Below are positions 11,876-23,831 of a stretch of DNA of 56,287 nucleotides, piece after piece. A program made the position numbers and the translations under genes. The notes beneath the pieces were generated by a model. It was not told the DNA's origin. It was given only the letters and a program-made list of their open reading frames with translations, and did no database searches. Positions within the stretch are counted from its first letter, which is position 1; the number at the start of each line of letters is the position of its first letter. This stretch comes from Branchiostoma floridae (lineage: Eukaryota; Chordata; Leptocardii; Amphioxiformes; Branchiostomatidae): positions 5,514,686 to 5,570,972 of the forward strand of contig NC_049986.1 in NCBI RefSeq assembly GCF_000003815.2, given 5' to 3'.

Positions 11876-14800
11876 GTAAGAACATTTCTAACTGATTTTT
11901 TAAATAATTCTTTTCAAACATCTTTAAATTTAACCAGAAAGAAAAATGGTTTACTACATAAACATCAACCTAACAGTACATTACAGTACTTATCCACGAC
12001 AGAACAAGTTTGCCGAGTTTTTATGCCTATATACGATGGGTGATCAATATGTTCTCGGCCTCACCAAGAAATAACAAGCACAACTCAGATTTTCAGGCAC
12101 AAATTAATAGTATGAAGTCTTTTATCAATATTCTCCAAATTACAAATCATTGGAGTCATTACTTTCCAGGCATTCGTTTTTTCTAAATTAGAAGGTAAGT
12201 GGGGGGAAAAAGAAGGGTGAATTGTCCACCTTTTTTTTTCGTTATCCCTTACCTAACGTTACTGGGTGTCGCCTGCAACATAATGATCACAATAATTTGA
12301 ATTTTGGTACACATTTATGTAAGACTTTAGACATGTACGTGGGGTTATCAATAAGTCCTCGACTTTACCGAGAAATAATAAGCACAGCTCAGATTTCGAA
12401 ACATAGATGTCAAGTATAAATTTCTATATAAATATGTACCAAAATTCAAATTAGTGTGGTCATTACTTTGCAGGCGACACCCAGTAACGTTAAGTGAGGG
12501 AGAAGGAAAAAAAACGTGGAGAATTGACCTGACCTGACTGGATGGGTCAATTTGCGATGCTGGAAGTTAGAAACCCAATTCCTTTTGCTTGAAATAGGAA
12601 GAGAATCATTATCAAACATTTTGACAATGCCTTTTGTAAATTTATGGCATGGGAAACTAGACCCACACATGTCTGATCACACTTCACACCACTTTTTTCT
12701 CGCCACTTACCTTCTAATTTAGAAAAAACGAATGCCTGGAAAGTAATGACTCCAATGATTTGAAATTTGGAAGATATTGATAATAGACTTCATACTATGA
12801 AGTTGTGCCTGAAAATCTGAGTTGTGCTTGTTATTTCTTGGTGAGGCCGAGAACATATTGATCACCCCTCGTACATGTAGTTAAACAGCAGAGCAGCTCC
12901 AACTGATAACATTGCAAGAAAATATTACAAAATTGCAGATTTTCCGATCAGCCAAGTTCTTGCAGTGTATTGATTACAGAAAACCTTTCGCAAATTGCAA
13001 TCTTTATATTGTAATCTTGCCATAATCTTTTCGTGCTTTCTAATACACATAAATTTGTTGGTAAGGCCAAACATTTTTGTAAAACAAATATCAATACATC
13101 CTGTCTCTGCTCATTTCCAAATTACTTAACAAGATTAAATTTAGCCTTTTCTGCAGTCCCGACAGTGTACAGCATACTGTCAATATATGAGGTTGTGTGA
13201 TCCTTGCCATCTTGGCTGAAAAAATATAAAAATATAAAAAAAAATAATAAACTATCATTCGCTCTTGATAGAAAGATGAATCATCATTTATGACATTCTT
13301 ATTGCAGATAATACGAATATGACCTGGAGGATTGAAGCTGATAGTGATGATGTGGTGCACTTGAAGTTCGTCCGTTTTGATCTGGAAGGAATATTTTTCT
13401 GTCTCTGGGACTATGTCGTTGTGCACGGCAGTATCAATGATCCTGGTATGCTCCTTCGGTTCACTCCATATTTTAAATGTAGAATATATTCCTTGGCCAG
13501 AGCCATGGCTCAATTTATTAGGATATTATCAAAAGCACACAAAATAGAATAGAACAGACATGATATGCAATGCTTAACTTTCTTCCAACACAGAAGTACA
13601 CACGGATAACATTTTTCACGACCACTGTCGCCTTCTTCTTGATCGTGATCGTGACACGTGATCTTGCGGATACGTGTCGTCAGCAATTGGTCAAACGTGC
13701 CAGGAAATTTATGACACCCACCGTCTCTAGATCTGTTCAGTGAGCTTCCATGATAAGAACATACATAACATTGAAATACTGTGTTTGTTTTATATATCAA
13801 CATCATTGTTCAATGGCATTCTTTTTCTTCTACAGAGACGTTTTGTGGGATTGTGGTGCCGAAAGAGATGATATCGATTTCCAACGTCCTGTCGGTAGAT
13901 TTTATATCAGATGATTCTGAATCACGGCCTGGATTCTTTGCAAGATACTGGGCAACTCCGAAGGGGAATTTTGGTAACACATAGCTATCCATGGTCGTAA
14001 TATATGTTTCATGTTCGGTAGCCAGGCTCTCACAATATTGCGATACTCCTTTTATACTTCCTATTTATCACGTTATTCTGATACATGGTATAAATGCAAT
14101 CTAACATATATTAGTAGAAGATTCAATGTATTCTATATATAAATCGTACGTTAATTTTTACGCATGCGCTCACCACCTAACTTAGAACTGCTTCTTTCAG
14201 CCGTTGGATTTTCGGCAAGGGTGGTTGCTTGATCGTTCCTCTTTCTATCACTTTTCAGTGAATCACACCGTCCCTCCAGAGTTTGATAAGCATTGCAAAG
14301 GCCTGAACTTCGACTGGGTAACGTTTCCCAACTTTTACGGCCACGAAAGTGACCAGGATGTTTTGACTTCACGGCAATGGGAGGAGATGGTGTCGGTCAA
14401 TATTTCGTGCCATCCGCAAGTCCAACGTTTTCTGTGTGCACTCTTGATGCCCCGATGGCTTGCAGGAAGGTGACATAGATTTATGAGCTGATTAGTAGAA
14501 TATAATTTTCAAAAAGTCGCAATGGCTCGATCATGTCATCACATAGAGCATCTGTTATATCTGTGGCATTCCGATCTATGGTTGAAAACACTGCCACTGG
14601 GCTTTTTTGTACATGCATATGCATTAATCGTTTATAATCAGGGCAGTTATTGAATTGACTTATTACAAAATGTATTCTCCATAGACAACCGGTCAACTAT
14701 TCATTTAATGAATCAATTAGTAAATAAACCATATAATTGATTAATTAGGACATCGGACAAATATGCGAAAGCAATCAATGTCAAGTTGTAATTTCTGATC

Positions 14801-17800
14801 ATTCATCAGATGGGGGGACGTTTCATAACCACTAGCATAACGTTGTAATTGTCCCTTAAAATTCGTCACCACCAAGTATGTTAAATACAACATTTATTTG
14901 AACGTTTTTAGTACTTCATTCATTGTCTTTTGGGATTTGTTGAATAAAATGTATTGTTAGAAATTCGAGAGGACGTCATTTTGTGACGTCATTTGGCGTC
15001 GTTGCTGTTCCGTATAACAGCAGAAGTCTTAGCAGACATAACTATTCTGTTAGCAATTCTTTCTGTTTCGTTGCATGTTTTAAAGTTTTCCGGTAGTAAC
15101 CTTTTTCCACGGTTTCAGGCAATGAAGTCACATAACTGACGTCAAAATGACGTCATGTTACGTCATAGTGATGTCAAATATATTTTCCTCTAAATTTACT
15201 TGTACGACATTCTGTTAAGATTTGGTGGTCATACGATAAGTAGTTTAGGAATTAAGTGTGTGTGTGGGGGGGGGGGTTCTCCCAGGTCCCAGGATGCCAA
15301 GAAAAGCCCGGTATGAATAGGATTACGCATTTATATCAGAAACATTAACATTGCGATGGCTAAACAGTATTTCCTCTGCGTCATTAGCAAACAACTACCC
15401 TGCCAGTCATGGTGCCAGGAGGTGCGGTCGGCATGTTCATCAGCAGCCACTGACTGGACTTTGCCTGATGCCTGCCCATTTAACACCACTGAATGCGTCA
15501 ACTTGGAACCTGCCGAAGCTAGTAAAGGTAGGAAGTTAGCAAAATGTAAAAACGAATGAAAACAGATTTGATACCTCTTAGGTAGTCCTATTCGGTGTCC
15601 TAGGCTAGCAATGCGCATGTGAGTCAACAGAATGGCCTTTAAGATTTTCAACCATATGCCGGACATCCATGCATTTTGTGCATGTCATCTAAAGTGAAGC
15701 ACAGTCCTATGTGTAGTGTAGCCGTGGTTCATGATATGTGTCACGGTTGCAAACTATAAGTACACAAGTCTGCGCCCTGCACACGGTGTATCATCGGGTG
15801 CACGTTAGGGCATGGTCACAAAGGTCCATCCTCCTACGCAGGGTACATCTAACAGCCAAACGGCCTGTCTGGATGTACCCTGCGTAGGAGGATGCAAAGG
15901 TCGTGCGGTCAACTTTATGTGTGTTTTTTTTGACGGCCATGCATGTTTCCATCAGAGTACAGCTGTCTTGCAACAAAAAAGGCTGCCTTGGATCCTTGTC
16001 AGTTGATTCTGCCACAGCCTGTTTGAATTGAAAATCCTACCGCATCAAAATCCTACGACGATTGCACGACCTTTGTGACCGCGCCCTTGCTGGCACTGTA
16101 CTACCTTTTTACTGCACCAGGCAGTTAGGTTGTATTACTTGTAATCTACTGATCAATCTAACCTGTATACAGATTGCTACTTCGGCAAAGGAGAAAACTA
16201 CAGAGGAAAGGAAACTCGGCCCGAAAATAAGTGCCTCCATTGGACGAGTCCCGACGCACTTGGACCAATGGAGGCGCGCGACAACTGGGACAACCTACAA
16301 GAGAACTACTGTCGGAATTTCTTACCAGGTCTACTTCTTGCGCTAGTTATTACTTAAACCAAGTCTCTAGTTATATCTTAGGCCACAATAAGTAAATTTT
16401 ATGGATGACATCCTCTGCAAAAATAATGAGATAGGGCGAAAAAAGATGGATACATTTTCAAGATAAACAACATAAACTTTGTAACAAGAATTGAAGTAAC
16501 AAAACATAGTAGCACAGGCAACAAATCATTCATTCCGGTATTCAAAAAGTGAACGAGGGTATTACAAGTGATACTAGTGTGGTAGACACTTACGGGGTAC
16601 ACCCAGTTTATTTCGGGTTTGAATTAGAAGCTACACACCCTCAAGTCTAGCGACCATCTCTTCCAGGGAATTATCCTGAAACAAAATAACTGTATATAGG
16701 CTGAGAGGATATTCCTTCAGCTACAAAACCAACTGAGTTCTGATCCTTCAACTTCTCTAATTAAATAAAAAGGTAAGAGGGAAAAGGCATTTTTTCCATG
16801 TCAAAATGATGAACACAAAAAAAAAATGCAAAATATTGGGCATTTTCGTATTGAATAAAACCCATTATAGATTTTTACGGCAAGCATGTCTTATGTTGTC
16901 AGACAGAGAAAATCCTTACGAGTAATGTTGCGACCTTAAGCTAGCTGGACAACTGGTTCTATCTGTCTACCTTTCACAGATGAATCTTCAGAACCCTTCT
17001 GCTTTGTGAAAGAAGTCTGGGACGAAAACCAAACAGTCGTCTTACGTGAACCATGTGGTTTGATGCCTTGCAATGGTAAGGGTTTCTCCGTCTACTATTC
17101 TCGGTATTGCGTTATAGTAAAACAGAGCATTACTAATAAAGGCATTCTCCGCAGCAGTGGGACCACAGTCATGTCGAAACTCCTTATGGTCACCTCTGCT
17201 GTCTGGTGCACTCAGATCAGTTACTGACCGCCCTGCTTATAAATATTAATGAGCTTACCCTTATATGGACAGCCGTTGGGGATCGGGCGTAGGAGGATGG
17301 AGCTATGTAAGACGTAACATGATTGGCTGATAGCTTCCCAGCGGCCTTTGCGACATGGCTTTCGTAAACAGAAAGCCCAAGAAAGGCCTATTCTCTGATT
17401 GGCTGACAGCTGGTTTGTGGCGACAGTAACTGCTGGTGGGCCACCAGACAGCAGGGCCCCAATAAGCAATTAGCTAGCCGTTGTGGACTGTGCGTAGGAG
17501 GATGAATTAGAGGAAGGTTGGAGTAATGGTTAGCACGCTCGACTAGATCAAAGGTTCTGAAAACAATAAGGATAACTCATAGCAGTTTACACATTTGGAT
17601 ATGGAAAAGAAATGATAAACAGAAGCTGTATATTATGTTATTCACTATGTTTTTTAACGAGTTTGCTCAGTGCAAGGCCATTGATCACTTCTATGCACTG
17701 AACTATGCTCACTGTGGCAGCATCTCTTCTCCGTAAGTCAGAAACATCAAGCTTCAGCAAGGTCGACTAACTGACCCAATAGGCGAAATTCCCTACCCCG

Positions 17801-18134
17801 TTTTTAACGATGAATCCCCCCCCCCCCACCCCATTTACCCCTCTGTTTTTTGTTTTATTATCACATCTTGCCAGAACGCGGCCGCGGATGTGGAGTTCCT
17901 CCTGTTGTGGTATCGGGAAGCAGAAGTCCAGTATATAATTTCTACAGGATAGGGGATCACGTCGACATCAGCTGTGACGTAGGCTTCTCCATGGAGGAGG
18001 AAGACATGTGGATGACATGCATCGGAAACGAAAACTGGAGCAAGACAAATCCAACGTGCAAAGGTGAGCTTTGAGTTTAACCCTAGAATAAGCTGACGTG
18101 GATTCTGTACCATTGAACCAAACACTATGCACTA

Positions 18135-18189
<55 letters not shown>

Positions 18190-18293
18190 GGAGGGAGAGA
18201 GAGAGAGAGAGAGAGAGGGAGGGAGAGATGCATAGTGAGAGATAGAGATAGATAGCTATAGATAGATACATAGGTACATAGATATAGATAGAT

Positions 18294-18353
<60 letters not shown>

Positions 18354-21300
18354 GTACAAGCTAGATGTATAAACTATAAGCTTGCTTCTTCTAAAGCAGT
18401 TTTCCTTTGGCTTCGCTACTTTAGTTCTGTTTCTTAGCTGCATAGATGCATATTCCTGTAATGTAATGTTATGCAGGGCATCCGAATATGTTTTGGGGTG
18501 GGGGTGGCCAAAAAGTACTTTTTTATAGCAAGTCTATTCATGCTTAACGCACGAATATCTGATATTTTACACACAAAAAATGTATCTCGTGAAAGATCCA
18601 TGAAGAATCTTCTTGTTGCCATCCAGTCGATCACAGGTTGTTACTTGCAAAAACACTGCTCCATCCAAAACGTTACAACCCTGAACTGGCGCCCAGCAGG
18701 AAACAGGTCAATGTCACGTTTGAAGGTGTAGCAGTGGACATCATTGACGCCGTAAGTGGGACATCTACATCTTCGTATTGAAGTGTACACAGTTCATGAC
18801 CAAACAGTTATTACAGTTTTGCATCATATCATACTTTCCATTGATCATATGATTTCTATACATATCCTGGGGGTTGTTCGATGCAACCACTAATGTAGGC
18901 AGTGATCGTTTTCTCATCAACTGAGAAAAACTCTCTAGCCTTTCATTAATGTAAATGACGATTGAGAATTGTACAGAAGATTGTTCATAACATGACATAG
19001 TTGTTGTATGTACATCAGCATTAACTGTAATGTGTTTGAACATTTTATGGTTTCAGGACGCCAAGAACGAGGACATGTTCTCAGCGATTGCCTTCAGGCT
19101 AGTGAGTATCATGGCGCTTTATAATCTGGCACCGTTTCTGTCAAAGATGCGAAAAACCGTGTTTGAACGTTGCTGTCTTGCCGTTTTCATACGCAGTTCT
19201 GTCGGTCTGGCGGTCACAAAAACGTTAAACGTGTCACAAAGTATCTATCTAATGTCCGTGTCACAAAGTATCTGGAAAGGTTGTTGAGTGTTTTTTCTTC
19301 TTCCAGCATTGGACGGACAACCGCCTGTCCTGGACCAGCAAACAGAACGACAATGTCAGAAACATCTCCGTGTCCAGGAAACGTGTCTGGACCCCCAAAG
19401 TCTATCTTCATCCAAAGTAAATATTCTTTTTCTCATTAGATACACGAAATCTAAGTACCAGTAGCTCCTCTATGAACTTATTTATAGAAACGAAGCTACT
19501 GCTTAATATTAATGATGTAATGAGGAAAACAATGTTCACGTCACTTCACGACCTATTTTTTATTCATTACTCTAGATAAAATTTGTTCCAAAGACCAATA
19601 ACTGCACTTTGGATCAGTTAGTCTGTTTCTCTGAAGACTACTGGTTCCTAACTGACAATGACTGTGTCGATTGCTGCAGTGGCGACGCCAGATTTAGAGA
19701 CTTCTCTGATGCCACTGTCACAGTCACCAGCGATGGGCTAGTTGAGTGGACCATCATTGATGTCGTGACGACAACGTGTGAACTCGGTAAAATTCAATAA
19801 CATAATAAGCCATTTCTTCTTGTTCCAAAAGGCATAATTGTTTCAATATCATGCATCAAATACATTTTACCCCTTACATTTGTACAGTACCAACAATTAT
19901 ATGATAAAGACATGCATCACGTCATTATCATATTATGGTTGGTACTGTAGAAATGTAAGGGGTAAAATGTAGGAGATGGAATTTGCACAGTTCAATTGTT
20001 GCTGTTCCAAATAGTTTCAACGCACAATGTATGTACATGTTCATATTTCATTTGAGCTCCACCTATCAAACTGTAAAGTAATGCTCACAAATGATTTACT
20101 TCTTGGTCATTATTGTCCTAAAATGCATCATACTTTGTATGTATGCCCAGAATTTTGAGTTGTGTCCCATGTCTCTGGCTGAGGCCGAGAATATACCGAA
20201 CGACCTTTGAAGATAGGTAAAAAGAAAGAGACAGATACTAAGATGAATCTTTTTATCTACAGATTCGGCTCTTTTTCCATTTGATACCATGGGGTGTGAT
20301 GTGTGTCTGAGAGTAGACACTCGCTTGGTAAGGTTTGGCTGCGCGGAAAACGTTACCGAGTTCAAACCCCTCATCGAAAGTTTCATGACTTGTGACTCGG
20401 ACGGTCGTGCGGAGGAGGTCAATCAGTGGTGGGCAAAGTGGAAGGTATGGAAGTGACCTTTTAGATACAAATGGAAAATTTTTGTCATATGAGGAATTAT
20501 CGCTGAAATTTGGGAAAATTCTTCAAAAGATGGAATATAATCAAATAATCTCCGCTATCCCAAGCACCTGGAAAAGACAGCTTAAGGATAAACCACTTAC
20601 TATAGGACCTAGTGCACCCTTCATATCAAACTATTCCTGGTTGGGGGCACGTAAGATAAATAAAGATATATACATGACAACTCTTTTAACAAATAACGTA
20701 GTCCAAACCCCAGTTAAAATCCAAACATATTGGGAAGAAATACTTGACATAATAATACCATGGAAACAAGTTTTTAGACTGGTATACAAGACTACAATAT
20801 GTCCGAGACTAAGATTTTTCCAATTTAAGATTTAATAAATTTCTACCTACCAGAAAAATGTTATATATTTGGAAACTCTCGAGCTCGGACAGCCCTATTT
20901 GCATACACTGTGGAATTGAGCAAGAGGATACACTGCATCTATTTTGGGAATGTCCAAGAGTTTCCCAATTTTGGAGGGATGTTAAGAAATGGCACGAACG
21001 AGTATCGAGTGAACCATTACACATAGATTTAGCAAGTGTAATTTTGGGTGATCTAACAGTAAATTCCCCTAGGCTGAACAATACACTAATATTAATGGCA
21101 AAATTTTTTATTTACAAACAGCAAGAAAAACACCTATTATTAAACCATTTTATCTCATATATTAAGACTTCTTACAGGTTGGAATTTATAATAGCTTCCA
21201 GAAAGAACAAATTGGCAGTTCACTACAGTAAATGGGGAGAAATACTTCACATCCTTTCTTAAACCCCTCTATTTTCCTTTTGTCTTTTGTTACTCTTGTG

Positions 21301-23796
21301 GTTTTGCATTATTCGATTATTTTCACTAGTATTTAAAGCGAAGTGTTGTATTGATGGTTTCTTATGTGTCTGTACTTTATTTGAGATTATTCTTGTGTAC
21401 AATCTACCATTAATTTACACTGATGTTACTTTTCTTATGTAAACGATACTACCTTATACTGCTGTATTAGTTTATTTGGTTGGTATTATTTTCTTCCCGC
21501 TGTAGTATTGTTATCTATTTTTGGATCCGTGGTTTATGTTTATGTTTTGTCTCAGTTATTGTCTCCATCTCTATTCTCATTATGTATTCTTCTGTTATTT
21601 CTGTTTATTTAAAATACAATAAATATTAAAAAAAAAAAACAATATACCTTTTTAAAAAGCTGTCCAGAGGTTAACATAGAAAAAGATGGTATGGGTGAAG
21701 CGAGTGTCGTTATTGGCAGCAACATAAGAGGTGAGAAAATAGAGAAAGCTAGTTTGAGGCTGGTGATGTACTGCCTCCTTCGGTCGATATTGACCATAGT
21801 AAAATCCTAATTGATGTTAGCCCTACAGTGTTGGCTATGGCTAAACAGGCTATACGAGAATGACAGTCTCTGCCACATAGGGCACACCTATGAAGCTATT
21901 TTCAATCTTATATGTTGATGAATAGAGTTGCTACATTGCTACTTTGATTAGCCACATTGTGAGCATCATTCGTGTAAAGCTGCACGTCACGTGTTTTTGC
22001 AACATAGTTTGTTTTCATTCCCTTTTCTACCAGGTTAATGTGAAAGACGGTCTTGCCTGTATCAACATGACGTTTGACCGCAACCCAACGGCCGACTTCT
22101 GTACTACACTGTCGCCTGTCATCATTCTCTCTGTGCTCATGTGCATCATCTTTGTGCTGCCGGTTGACAAGGTTAGTTCAATAAGTCGGTAAACCGAGTA
22201 ACTGCACATTACAGTTTTCTCACGCGGCGGCCATGATAAATCGAAAACGAGGTCAATGAGGCAAACAGACAAGCTTATTTCTAAAATTAGCTCCCATTTA
22301 GTTTTCCCCAAACCACACAATTTTTCACAACATACGATCAAATATTAAATGTTATATGCACCGAAAGATGTAACAATTTAGATTAGCGTAGACTGATCCA
22401 TTAGTCCCTTAAGGGATGCAAATTGAAAGTAATAATAATGCAAATACGGAAATGCAGCCAATCCCTTATTTGTTAATTTCCTAATTGCCATGCTATCATT
22501 GGTCGAACTAGTACTGCTAATTATGATGGACAGTCTTTTGTTTGTCACATTGGCATCGGTTTTGATCTATCAATTCCGACGCGTGCGAAAGGCGCACTAC
22601 ATGGTTCTTAGTTGGTCGAGATGAGAAACAGTATGTGGTACCGACATTTTGTGATATTAAAACCCTCAAACACCCGAGTGGGGTCCATTTGGACCCCAGG
22701 CGTACATTTTGAAGTGCCATTTGAACATTTTTGATCTGAAGAAAAAATCCTTCCGTGACTTTGTCAGTCAATATGTCTTATACTTTCTCCTAAGTTTTTG
22801 CAAAGATTGGTACAATAATGTGGAAATTATAAAGAAAGTTTGTGTTCAGTCCCTCTGGGGTCCAAACGGACCCCAGCAAAAATGTGCAGTTTTTAAAACA
22901 AACTTTGGAAGCTAACTCCTTAACCACTTACAGTATGACTACCAAACTTTTAGACAATAATAAGAATATAAACCTAAATCATCACAAAAAATTTCTGTGT
23001 CATCAGCATGTAATTTGACGACATTATGACGTCATTTGCCTAATCAGGGCGGCCATCTTGGATTTTGACCAATGACGTCATGAAATTAGCATAAATTATT
23101 AATTTTAAGTCATGAAAATTACATTAAATTTTATAGAATTTAATTGTTGTCCGAAAACAGGTGTAGTTTACCAAGAAAACCTTGTTTAAATTGAAATTGT
23201 CAAATTTTGGCAAAAATATGCCTGTTAGAATATGGTTGCCATGGCAACCCCCAAAAATGATAGACTTACTTTATTGACCAAAAACTTTTGCAAACAATAT
23301 TTTGTGATAAATTACCAAGTTTCGTAGCTTTAGCTCTAGCCGTTCATGAGTTATGCGACATAAATGTTGCTGAGGGCCTCAAAATTCCCCTATCTGGTCG
23401 GAATAGGTTTAGTGCAAAACGTGGTCCTTCTGAACTTTTGCATAAATCATGATAATGAGTTGGAATTAGCAACACCTTAACATCTCAAAATCTTCCTCTT
23501 ATATTGACGAAGCAATGTATACACAATGATCGCCGATAAGAAATGGTACTGAGACTTTATGAACAAAACATTTTGGGGTCCGTTTGGACCCCACTCGGTC
23601 ATTTTAGTCGCAAAAAAAGGTCGGGTGCTTGAGGGTTAAGACGACCGAGTTCACACCTAAGTTGTTTATCTGAATGGCTCTTAGACTGAAAGTTAACATT
23701 TTCAAAAATATTAATGAATCATGTTTCATTTTGATGTGCAATCCCTCTTTCTTTCTTTCTTGTAAAGAGAGAGAGGGAGAGAGGGGGAAGAGAGGG

Positions 23797-23831
<35 letters not shown>

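Noticed and set aside
14201-14258. Upstream acceptor for channel exon 4
   Set aside because: Using the AG at 14200 with the phase from exon 3 gives a stop codon (GCT TGA); the AG at 14258 has a better pyrimidine tract and keeps frame.
11725-18063. Separate secreted CUB-FZ-kringle-CCP protein ending before the channel
   Set aside because: No stop or poly(A) signal follows exon 8 in frame, and exon 9 joins in matching phase; kept as the main alternative to be tested by cDNA.
18132-18443. Ser/Ile/Tyr-rich minus-strand ORF
   Set aside because: It is a translation of the GA/GATA microsatellite.
20450-21262. Extra coding exons of the channel gene
   Set aside because: The open frames match the C-terminal region of an L1/Tx1-type LINE, are frameshifted, and end in a poly(A) tail.
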